Shown here piece after piece: positions 53,420 to 59,892 of a stretch of DNA of 64,000 nucleotides (position 1 is its first letter; each line of letters opens with the position of its first letter). The notes under the pieces were generated by a model. That model did no database searches and was not told the origin of the DNA. It worked only from the letters and a program-made list of their open reading frames with translations. Source of the stretch: Rhodobacteraceae bacterium UBA6141 (lineage in GTDB: Bacteria > Pseudomonadota > Alphaproteobacteria > Rhodobacterales > Rhodobacteraceae); NCBI GenBank assembly GCA_002423245.1, contig DIVD01000012.1, positions 60,244 to 124,243 of the forward strand. The letters are read 5' to 3'. The position numbers and the translations under genes were made by a program.

Positions 53420-54005
53420 ACGCCGCCTTTCCGACGCTCTGCGCGAGCCACGTCGGAAGCTGCGGCGCGGCGGCGACCAGTTCGCCGAACACGCCGGGCG
53501 GCATCTTCCGCTTCAATGTCGTGAGCGCAGCCTCCGCCCTTTCGGGGCCGAGCCAGGCCAGCGCCCGCACGGCCTCCCCCGCGGGGCGGTTGGCCAGGGC
53601 CAGTTGCCAGCGCGGCGCGTGCCGCAATTCCACGACCTGCTTGCCAAGGTGCATCTTTCGGCTGCGCCCGGAGGTCAGATAGACCGAGCGGACAGGCACC
53701 TGCGTCGTCAAGCCAAGGGCGTTCGCCGCGGCAGCGCCGTTCGAGACGATGATCTCCCCCTTTTGGGTCGCAAGGGCCTCGACAGCCTGCTCGACCGAAG
53801 GTGCGCGCGTGCCGAACCGGCTGGCGATGGGACGCAGATAGACGCCACGACCGGCGCGGATGAGCTGCCCGCGCTCCGACAGGCGCGACAATGCCTGATC
53901 CACGGCCGCCCGGTTTCCGAGGTGGAGCAGGCCCTTGGCGGACACGGGGACGCCTTCGGGCAGTCCCGTCGCATGAGCCAGAATCTGTTCGGTCAGCCGT
54001 GTCAT
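53412..54005 (-). CDS. abiEi: AbiEi-type antitoxin and transcriptional autorepressor (DUF6088-like)
   Basis: A 197-residue protein starting MTRLTEQILAHATGLPEG. The N-terminal winged-helix DNA-binding domain has QALSRLSERGQLIRAGRGVYLRP (split here about residues 36-58) and a C-terminal antitoxin domain follows. AbiEi proteins repress their own promoter through inverted repeats, and such a repeat lies directly upstream. The start at 54005 follows AGGAG. Longer upstream frames to 54866 are antisense to ardC and rejected. First gene of the five-gene defence operon. Confidence 0.9.
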   Translation of the reverse strand: MTRLTEQILAHATGLPEGVPVSAKGLLHLGNRAAVDQALSRLSERGQLIRAGRGVYLRPIASRFGTRAPSVEQAVEALATQKGEIIVSNGAAAANALGLTTQVPVRSVYLTSGRSRKMHLGKQVVELRHAPRWQLALANRPAGEAVRALAWLGPERAEAALTTLKRKMPPGVFGELVAAAPQLPTWLAQSVGKAAYG

Positions 54006-54015
54006 CGTCTTTCTC

Positions 54016-54052
54016 CTGTCGGAAATATACGCGAGTTTCTGACAGTTTTCAA
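54016..54052 (-). promoter_or_regulatory. Promoter and inverted-repeat operator of the abiE/SIR2-HerA operon
   Basis: On the minus strand TTGAAA (54052-54047), a 17-base spacer and TATATT (54029-54024) form a near-ideal sigma-70 promoter. It overlaps an inverted repeat: CTGTCAGAAA and TTTCCGACAG, 9 of 10 bases symmetric with a 10-base centre (54016-54025 and 54036-54045). The repeat covers the spacer and part of the -10. Binding by AbiEi would block RNA polymerase, the standard autoregulation of AbiE modules. Confidence 0.75.
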
Positions 54053-54065
54053 GGAAGCCCGGATA

Positions 54066-54132
54066 GGGGAAAGCCTTCCCCTGCGGCCGAGCCAGGGTCT
54101 CGGCCCACCCCTTCTGCGGGGAGAACCCCGCA
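54066..54132. other. Array of three hairpins upstream of the ardC leader
   Basis: Three consecutive perfect hairpins are visible: GGGGAA/TTCCCC (54066-54081), GGCCGAG/CTCGGCC (54085-54105) and TGCGGGG/CCCCGCA (54115-54132). They lie between the abiE promoter and the first copy of the repeated leader. They may terminate or insulate transcription. Confidence 0.6.
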
Positions 54133-54139
54133 ACGCCCC

Positions 54140-54224
54140 CTGGAGAGTGAGAGTGCGGACGGGATTTCCGTGACGGGTTGAGGGCTGGAGAAGAGGTCTC
54201 CGGCGCCCGTCGCGGAGAACCGCG
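54140..54224 (+). promoter_or_regulatory. Repeated structured leader, copy A (before ardC)
   Basis: GAGAGTGAGAG lies at 54143-54153. CGTGACGGG (54169-54177) pairs with CCCGTCGCG (54206-54214, one G-T pair). An inner CTGGAGA/TCTCCGG hairpin lies between. The outer stem ends directly at the GGAG ribosome binding site of ardC. Copies B and C share the 11-base box exactly. Confidence 0.7.
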
Positions 54225-55175
54225 ATGTTCAGGAACGACCGCAACGGGCGTGCCGGCTCCGGCCGGACGAACCTTTACGACGACATCACCAGCAAGATCA
54301 TCGCCGAGCTGGAGGCGGGCCGCTTCCCCTGGGTCCAGCCCTGGGGATCGGCCTCGGTCAAGGCGCCCCTCGCCATGCCGAGAAACGCCGCGACCGGGCG
54401 GCACTATTCGGGGATCAACGTGCTGATCCTCTGGGGCGCGGTGATCCAGCACGGCTTTCCCGGCCAGAGCTGGCTCACCTTCCGCCAAGCCCTGTCGCTT
54501 GGCGGCAATGTCCGCCGCAGCGAACACGGCACCACCGTCGTCTATGCCGACCGTTTCACGCCGGAGGACGAGAAGCGCCGCGCCCGCGAGACCGGCGAGG
54601 AAGCCGCCGCGATCCCGTTTCTCAAGCGCTTCACGGTGTTCAACGCGGCGCAATGCGACGGGCTGCCGAAGGATGTCGCCATTGTTGCTCCGCCGCCTCC
54701 GCCCGGCCTCATCGAACCGCGGGTCGAGACCCTGATCCGGGCGACCGGCATCGACTTCCGCATCGGCGGCGACCGCGCCTTCTATCTGCCGTCGCACGAC
54801 TTTGTGCAGGTGCCGCCGCCCCAGGCATATTTCGAGCCGATCAACTGGCACAGGACGGCCCTGCATGAGCTAGGGCACGCCACGGGCCACCCCTCGCGCC
54901 TGAACCGCGATTTCTCGGGTTCCTTCGGCTCGAAGAAATACGCCTTCGAGGAGCTGGTGGCCGAGATCAACGCGGCTTTCTGTTGCGCCTCGCTCGGCAT
55001 CACGCCCACAGTCCGCCATGCCGACTACATCGGCTCCTGGCTCGAAGTGCTGCGCGAGGACAATCGTGCCATCGTGCGCGCCGCGTCCCAGGCCAGCAAG
55101 GCAGCCGACTGGCTGCTTGGCTTCCTGCCGGATGCCGGCGTCGGCGTGGCCGACGACGAACGGGAGGCGGCGTGA
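54225..55175 (+). CDS. ardC: ArdC-like antirestriction protein
   Basis: A 316-residue protein with an N-terminal ssDNA-binding ArdC domain (about 15-140, with LYDDITSKIIAELEAGRFPWVQPW and GGNVRRSEHGTTVVY) and a C-terminal zinc metallopeptidase domain. The zinc motif is HELGH (214-218), with a downstream Glu in FEELVAEINA. ArdC proteins on conjugative elements protect entering single-stranded DNA and interfere with type I restriction. It overlaps the next gene by one base (TGATG) and is preceded by leader copy A. Confidence 0.9.
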   Translation: MFRNDRNGRAGSGRTNLYDDITSKIIAELEAGRFPWVQPWGSASVKAPLAMPRNAATGRHYSGINVLILWGAVIQHGFPGQSWLTFRQALSLGGNVRRSEHGTTVVYADRFTPEDEKRRARETGEEAAAIPFLKRFTVFNAAQCDGLPKDVAIVAPPPPPGLIEPRVETLIRATGIDFRIGGDRAFYLPSHDFVQVPPPQAYFEPINWHRTALHELGHATGHPSRLNRDFSGSFGSKKYAFEELVAEINAAFCCASLGITPTVRHADYIGSWLEVLREDNRAIVRAASQASKAADWLLGFLPDAGVGVADDEREAA

Positions 55176-56122
55176 TGAACGCCCCCGTCTTCCCCGCACT
55201 GGCGCCATCCCCCGAACAACAGGCGTCCATCCGCCTGCGTGTTCTCAGCCTGGGCGCCGGCGTCCAGTCCACCACGCTCGCCCTGATGGCCGCGCATGGC
55301 GAGATCGGCCCCATGCCGGATTGCGCGATCTTCGCCGATACCGGCTGGGAGCCGAGGGCCGTCTATGAGCATCTCGCCTGGCTGCGATCGCCCAACGTCC
55401 TGCCCTTCCCCGTCCATATCGTCTCGGCCGGAGACCTGCGCGCCGACCTTCTTGCCGGCGCGCGCGGCGAGCGATGGGCCTCGATCCCGGCCTTCACCCG
55501 CACCGTGACGCCGGCAGGCGCGGAGCTGCCCGTCTATGACGCGGACGAGAACGGTGATCTCGTCACCATCGGCTCCCGCATCGTGCCAACCGACCGGGTC
55601 GGAGTCGGCATGATCCGCCGCCAATGCACCGGCGACTACAAGATCGCGCCAATCCGCCGGAAGGTCCGCGAGCTGCTCGGCATCGCCGGCCGGCGCTCGC
55701 CAAAGGCTCCCATCGCCGAACAGTGGATCGGGATCTCGTTCGACGAGGTGCTACGCATGAAGCCTTCGTTCGAGCCGTGGCAGATCAACCGCTGGCCGCT
55801 CATCGAGCAAGGCATGACCCGTCTGGATTGCCTGCGCTGGCTGGATCGGCACGACTACCCCCTGCCACCCAAGAGCGCCTGCATCGGTTGCCCGTTCCAT
55901 GCCGACGATCATTGGCCGCGGATGCGCGACCACGATCCCGAGGCTTGGGCCGACGCCGTATCGGTCGACGCCGCCATTCGCACCGGATTCCGCGGGATTC
56001 GTGGTGACGTCTATCTCCACCGTTCCGCGGTGCCGCTCGACCAGGTCGACCTGTCGACCGATGCCGATCGCGGCCAGCTCGATCTCTGGCCCAACGAGTG
56101 CGAGGGCCTCTGTGGAGTGTGA
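55175..56122 (+). CDS. PP-loop ATPase of the PAPS reductase family, function unknown
   Basis: A 315-residue protein with the modified PP-loop LSLGAGVQSTTLAL (about 24-37) and IFADTGWEPRAVYEHL. Cysteines occur in RRQCTGDYKIAPI, SACIGCPFHADDHW and the C-terminal CEGLC, which could hold an iron-sulfur cluster. Relatives include PAPS reductase, DndC-like and tRNA-thiolating enzymes, all using adenylation chemistry. Located on an island after ardC and coupled to it, a nucleic-acid modification role that counters restriction is possible but unproven. Confidence 0.75.
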   Translation: MNAPVFPALAPSPEQQASIRLRVLSLGAGVQSTTLALMAAHGEIGPMPDCAIFADTGWEPRAVYEHLAWLRSPNVLPFPVHIVSAGDLRADLLAGARGERWASIPAFTRTVTPAGAELPVYDADENGDLVTIGSRIVPTDRVGVGMIRRQCTGDYKIAPIRRKVRELLGIAGRRSPKAPIAEQWIGISFDEVLRMKPSFEPWQINRWPLIEQGMTRLDCLRWLDRHDYPLPPKSACIGCPFHADDHWPRMRDHDPEAWADAVSVDAAIRTGFRGIRGDVYLHRSAVPLDQVDLSTDADRGQLDLWPNECEGLCGV

Positions 56123-56136
56123 TGATCCTGAAAACC

Positions 56137-56176
56137 GGAAAAGCGGAGAGGCGGGCTTCCCGCTTCACGCTTTTCC
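56137..56176 (+). terminator. Terminator hairpin after the PP-loop gene
   Basis: GGAAAAGCG (56137-56145) and CGCTTTTCC (56168-56176) form a perfect 9-bp stem around an inner GCGGG/CCCGC hairpin, 15 bases after the stop. Leader copy B starts directly afterwards. Confidence 0.7.
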
Positions 56177-56190
56177 GCCCGCCCGGCGCG

Positions 56191-56282
56191 GCCCCCCTGA
56201 GAGTGAGAGGGCTGCGCTTCGCTTCGTGACGGGTCGGAGGTCGAGAGAGAGGCTCTCGGCCGCCCGTCGCGGAGTAACGATC
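56191..56282 (+). promoter_or_regulatory. Repeated structured leader, copy B (before parB)
   Basis: GAGAGTGAGAG lies at 56199-56209. CGTGACGGG (56225-56233) pairs with CCCGTCGCG (56263-56271). Inside it, GGTCGAGAG (56239-56247) pairs with CTCTCGGCC (56253-56261). The outer stem again abuts the GGAG of the ribosome binding site. Confidence 0.75.
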
Positions 56283-58421
56283 ATGGCGACTGCCATTCAG
56301 AAGATCACCCTGTCGTCGGCGCGCGACATCCCCTTCAACAAGCTGGTGCTGAGCCAGTCCAACGTCCGGCGCGTCAAGGCCGGCGTCTCGATCGAGGAGC
56401 TGGCCCAGTCCATCGCCCGGCGCGGCCTGATCCAAAGCCTGCATGTCCGTCCCGTCCTAGACGCCGATGGCGCCGAGACCGGGATCTTCGAGGTGCCCGC
56501 CGGCGGCCGCCGCTATCGCGCGCTCGAATTGCTGGTGAAGCAGAAGCGTCTGGCCAAGACCGCGCCGGTGCCCTGCGTCGTCGGCGACGCCAACAGCGGC
56601 ATCCTGGTCGATGAAGTCTCGCTGGTCGAGAACATCGAACGCGCGCCGCTGCATCCGCTCGATCAGTTCCGCGCCTTCCAGGCCATGCGCGAGAAGGGCA
56701 TGACCGAGGAAGCCATCGCCGCCGCCTTCTTCGTCGGCGTCAATATCGTGAAGCAGCGCCTGCGCCTCGCTTCCGTCTCGCCGGTCTTGCTCGAGATCTA
56801 CGCCGACGATGGCATGACGCTCGAGCAGCTCATGGCCTTCACCGTCAGTTCCGACCATGCACGCCAGGAGCAGGTCTGGGACGCGATCAAGGATGGCTGG
56901 CAGAAAGAGCCCTATCACATCCGCCGGATGCTGACCGAGACCACGGTGCGGGCTTCCGACAGGCGGGCCGTCTTCGTGGGCGTCGAAGCCTATGAAGCGG
57001 CCGGCGGCATCGTGTTGCGCGACCTCTTCCAGTCCGACGACGGCGGCTGGCTGCAAGACCCGGCCCTGCTCGACCGCCTGGTGGCCGAAAAGCTCAAGAC
57101 CGTCGCCGACGAGATCGCGGGCGAAGGCTGGAAGTGGGTCGAGGCCGCCCTGAGCTTTCCCTACGGCCACGAGCACGGGCTTCGGGAGCTTGTCGGAACG
57201 GCGGTCGACCTGACCGACGAGGAGCGCGCCACTCGCGAGGCGCTGCGTGACGAGTATGACCGGCTCGAGGCCGAATATGCCGAAGCCGACGAGCTGCCCG
57301 ACGAGATCGACGCGCGTCTCGGAGAGATCGAGCAGGCGCTCGACGCCTTCGAGCAGCGCCCGGCGATCTACGATCCGGCCGACATCGCCATCGCCGGCGT
57401 CTTCGTGAGCCTCGACGCCGACGGCTCCCTGTCGGTCGACCGTGGCTATGTCCGCCCCGAGGACGAGCGCCCGGTCGATCCCGAAGGAGACGATACGACG
57501 GAGGCGGACGGCGACACCGGCCATTCGGCCACGCCCGCCGTTCAGCGCGCCGTCGTCACCGTCGGCGGCCAGGCCGCGGAGCCGGAAGACGACGAGGAGG
57601 ACGGCATCAAGCCGCTGCCCGAGCGCCTCGTCATCGAGCTGACCGCGCATCGCACGCTGGCGCTGCGCAACGCGCTCGCCGAGCATCCCGACGTCGCCAT
57701 GACCATGCTGCTGCACAAGCTGGTCAGCGATACCTTCCGGCGACCCGCGCCGACGGGCTGCCTCGAGGCCAGCGTCCGGCACGTCTTCTTCTCCGCCCAA
57801 CCGGAGGAGCTGAAGGACAGCGGCGCGGCGCACGAGATCGCCGAGCGGCACGCGCGCTGGGGCGATCACGTTCCCGCCGACGACCAGGCGCTGTGGGACT
57901 GGCTCACCGATCTGGATCCGGGCACGCGCCTCGATCTGCTCGCCCATTGCGTCAGCTTCGGCGTGAACGCACTGTTCGAGCGGCCGAACCCCTACGGATC
58001 GGGCGTCAGCCAGCATGGGCTGGATGTCCGCCTCGCCCAGGCCGACCGGCTGGCGCGCGCCACTGGCCTCGACATGGTGGCGGCGGGCTGGCGGCCGACG
58101 GTCGGCAACTATCTCGGTCGCGTCACCAAGCCCCGCATCCTCGAAGCCGTCCGGGAGGGCGCCGGCGAACGGGCCGCCCAGCTCATCGACCATCTGAAGA
58201 AGGGCGACATGGCCAAGGAGGCCGAGCGCCTGCTGGCCGACACCGCCTGGCTGCCCGAGCCGCTGCGCCTGATCGATCCCCATGACAGGGAGGTCATCGA
58301 ACCGGGCGCGGAGGCCGACGCCGACGACGAGGCCGCCTTGCCGGCCTTCCTCAGCGAGGACGGCGACGAGGATGCCGAAGAGATCGAGGACGAGGACGCC
58401 CTGACGATCGCGGCCGAATGA
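56283..58421 (+). CDS. Large ParB/Spo0J-like partition or regulatory protein
   Basis: A 712-residue protein with an N-terminal ParB nuclease-fold/CTPase domain (about residues 15-115; LVLSQSNVRRVKAG, GLIQSLHVRPV, EVPAGGRRYRALE, VSLVENIERAPLHPLDQFRAF). A KorB-type helix-turn-helix follows (GMTEEAIAAAFFVGVNIVKQRLRLA). A long acidic C-terminal region (from about 300) is not found in classical ParB. No ParA lies next to it. Such long ParB-like proteins are common on alphaproteobacterial plasmids and islands, where they may act in maintenance or gene control. Start chosen at MATAIQKITLSS, directly after leader B. Confidence 0.85.
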   Translation: MATAIQKITLSSARDIPFNKLVLSQSNVRRVKAGVSIEELAQSIARRGLIQSLHVRPVLDADGAETGIFEVPAGGRRYRALELLVKQKRLAKTAPVPCVVGDANSGILVDEVSLVENIERAPLHPLDQFRAFQAMREKGMTEEAIAAAFFVGVNIVKQRLRLASVSPVLLEIYADDGMTLEQLMAFTVSSDHARQEQVWDAIKDGWQKEPYHIRRMLTETTVRASDRRAVFVGVEAYEAAGGIVLRDLFQSDDGGWLQDPALLDRLVAEKLKTVADEIAGEGWKWVEAALSFPYGHEHGLRELVGTAVDLTDEERATREALRDEYDRLEAEYAEADELPDEIDARLGEIEQALDAFEQRPAIYDPADIAIAGVFVSLDADGSLSVDRGYVRPEDERPVDPEGDDTTEADGDTGHSATPAVQRAVVTVGGQAAEPEDDEEDGIKPLPERLVIELTAHRTLALRNALAEHPDVAMTMLLHKLVSDTFRRPAPTGCLEASVRHVFFSAQPEELKDSGAAHEIAERHARWGDHVPADDQALWDWLTDLDPGTRLDLLAHCVSFGVNALFERPNPYGSGVSQHGLDVRLAQADRLARATGLDMVAAGWRPTVGNYLGRVTKPRILEAVREGAGERAAQLIDHLKKGDMAKEAERLLADTAWLPEPLRLIDPHDREVIEPGAEADADDEAALPAFLSEDGDEDAEEIEDEDALTIAAE

Positions 58422-58429
58422 CCCTCACG

Positions 58430-58460
58430 GCGGGGAAGCGGCGAGAGGTCGCTTCCCCGC
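58430..58460 (+). other. Perfect 11-bp hairpin after parB
   Basis: GCGGGGAAGCG and CGCTTCCCCGC pair fully around loop GCGAGAGGT, eight bases after the parB stop and 21 bases before the next start. No U-tract follows. It may be a 3'-end stabiliser, a weak terminator or a leader element of the next gene. Confidence 0.65.
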
Positions 58461-58481
58461 ATCTTCGCAAGGAGACCTTCC

Positions 58482-58703
58482 ATGATTGAACCCGACCCGT
58501 CGGCCACGCGCCGCGTCGTCTTTCAGTATCTCGTGCCCGTCCACGTCGAGGTCGAAGACGGTCTCGTCGTTTGCGTCACCGTCATCGACGAAACGCCGGT
58601 GCGCGATCCAACCTTGGTCGAAGGCGAGGCCGGCTATCTACCGGAAGCCGTCGCCGCCGCCGACGATGGCCAGCCCTGGCCATCCTGGCGGTTCGGCTAC
58701 TGA
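58482..58703 (+). CDS. Small acidic hypothetical protein
   Basis: A 73-residue acidic protein beginning MIEPDPSATRRVVFQYLVPV. The central strand-rich stretch HVEVEDGLVVCVTVIDE is followed by a tail ending PWPSWRFGY. No known domain. AAGGAGACCTTCC precedes the ATG, a good ribosome binding site. It lies between hairpins, so it may be transcribed on its own or with parB. Confidence 0.7.
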   Translation: MIEPDPSATRRVVFQYLVPVHVEVEDGLVVCVTVIDETPVRDPTLVEGEAGYLPEAVAAADDGQPWPSWRFGY

Positions 58704-58726
58704 CCCCTTCGATCATCCCTCAACCG

Positions 58727-58748
58727 AGCCCGGCCATCGCGCCGGGCT
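58727..58748 (+). terminator. Hairpin terminator between small genes
   Basis: AGCCCGGC and GCCGGGCT form an 8-bp stem with a six-base loop, followed by TTCTCGTTT. Located 23 bases after the 73-residue gene and 22 bases before the next. Confidence 0.65.
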
Positions 58749-58769
58749 TTCTCGTTTCAGGAGCCTGTC

Positions 58770-59186
58770 ATGGCCAACTATTTCACCCATTTCTCGTGCC
58801 TGCTCGACGTCGGCACGCCCGAGAACGCCGCCCGCGCGCTCGACCTCTACAACACGCTGTCCGCGGAAGGCGCGTCGGAGGAACCACCCTCCGAGGGCTT
58901 CCTTCTGTCGATCGAGCCGCAATACGGCGGCACCGAACTCTGGATGCGCGACGACGTGACCGGCGATCCCGAGCGCCTCATCCAGTTCGTGAAGCGTTGC
59001 GCCGCCGAGTTCGGCCTCACCGGCAGATGGGGCTTCCAATACGCCAACACCTGCTCGCGGCCGCGTCTCGACGGGTTCGGCGGCGGCGCCCATGTCCTCG
59101 ACCTCGCCACCGGCGAGACCGTGGACTGGATCTACACCGATGGCTGGCTTGCCCAGACCCTCTCCGACGAGGGAGGTCCGCTATGA
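58770..59186 (+). CDS. Hypothetical island protein (138 residues)
   Basis: Starts MANYFTHFSCLLDVGTPENA, an alpha/beta protein with EDNALDLYNTL-like helices and RWGFQYANTCSRPRLDGFGG. It ends in GETVDWIYTDGWL. No catalytic motif or signal peptide. It is coupled to the following gene by a four-base overlap (ATGA). I recognise it only as a conserved companion on alphaproteobacterial islands and plasmids; function unknown. Confidence 0.75.
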   Translation: MANYFTHFSCLLDVGTPENAARALDLYNTLSAEGASEEPPSEGFLLSIEPQYGGTELWMRDDVTGDPERLIQFVKRCAAEFGLTGRWGFQYANTCSRPRLDGFGGGAHVLDLATGETVDWIYTDGWLAQTLSDEGGPL

Positions 59187-59446
59187 GCATCCCCTCCCAT
59201 GCCCGGAGCAATTTCCAGACCCTGCTGCGCGCGGCGGGCGACGGCAATCTCGCCCTCATGGAGTGCCTCGACGCGGTGACGGGCAGCCCGCGCTACGTCA
59301 TCTGCGCCGTGGGGCGGGACAACGGCGACTACATCTTCACGCCCTTCGGCCATCTCGCCGACGGCAATCCCTACGACGCCTATCTGCCGCCCGATCCCGA
59401 GGATCCCGAAGGCTTCGTGCGGCCCGAGACGGGAGAGGCGCCATGA
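59183..59446 (+). CDS. DUF6117-like small protein
   Basis: An 87-residue protein beginning MSIPSHARSNFQTLLRAAGD. It has NLALMECLDAVTGSPRYVICAV and FGHLADGNPYDAYLPPDPED, the pattern I associate with DUF6117. Function unknown. It overlaps both neighbours by four bases, so all three small genes are translated as a unit. Confidence 0.75.
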   Translation: MSIPSHARSNFQTLLRAAGDGNLALMECLDAVTGSPRYVICAVGRDNGDYIFTPFGHLADGNPYDAYLPPDPEDPEGFVRPETGEAP

Positions 59447-59739
59447 CCGACATAGACGCCATCTTCGCGGCGGATAGCCAGCATCCGCCGCATGAGCGGT
59501 CTCTGCCCTGGCCGGAGACCAGAGGCGGCCTCACCGTCGTCGTCGAGCCCAAGCCTCACTGGGCCGGCGACATGCGGGCGTTTCGATCCGATGCTCGGGA
59601 ATATTGCGCCTATGCCGACTGGACCGCGAACGGCGCTCGCGCGCGGTTCTTCGGCCATGTCGATACCTGCGGCGATGATCTGATCCGCAAGGCCCGCACG
59701 CTCGTCGCCTCCGAGATCGCGGATGGGCTCTGGCACTGA
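59443..59739 (+). CDS. Hypothetical island protein (98 residues)
   Basis: Starts MTDIDAIFAADSQHPPHERS and has GLTVVVEPKPHWAGDMRAF followed by an aromatic-rich stretch EYCAYADWTANGARARFFG. No known domain. Third member of a coupled trio (58770-59739) that ends at a strong terminator. The compact, water-soluble, overlapping genes resemble small accessory or anti-defence proteins, but this is speculation. Confidence 0.72.
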   Translation: MTDIDAIFAADSQHPPHERSLPWPETRGGLTVVVEPKPHWAGDMRAFRSDAREYCAYADWTANGARARFFGHVDTCGDDLIRKARTLVASEIADGLWH

Positions 59740-59747
59740 TCCCCTCG

Positions 59748-59780
59748 AAAAGCGCCCCACCTCACGGTCGGGCGCTTTTT
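59748..59780 (+). terminator. Rho-independent terminator after the small-gene trio
   Basis: AAAAGCGCCC and GGGCGCTTTT form a perfect 10-bp stem with a 12-base loop, followed by T. Classic terminator; leader copy C begins ten bases later. Confidence 0.85.
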
Positions 59781-59789
59781 CCGTGCGGG

Positions 59790-59892
59790 CGCCTTGAGAG
59801 TGAGAGGGCCGCCGGGACGGGTTTGAGCCGGTGCGGTCGAGAGAGAGCGCCGCGCGGGCTCGCCTTTTTCCGCTCTCCTTGAGGTTTCCACC
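59790..59892 (+). promoter_or_regulatory. Repeated structured leader, copy C (before the methyltransferase-helicase)
   Basis: GAGAGTGAGAG lies at 59796-59806 and GACGGGT soon after. A hairpin GAGCC-G-GTGCGG (59825-59836) with CCGCGC-G-GGCTC (59850-59861) has GAGAGAGAG in its loop. Unlike A and B, the distal CCCGTCGCG arm is absent. A separate CTTTTTCCGCTCTCCTTGAG stretch leads to the start. Confidence 0.65.

Noticed and set aside
53412..54866. A 484-codon frame for the AbiEi protein
   Set aside because: The first 287 codons run antisense through ardC and across the operon promoter; the AGGAG-preceded ATG at 54005 gives a normal AbiEi.
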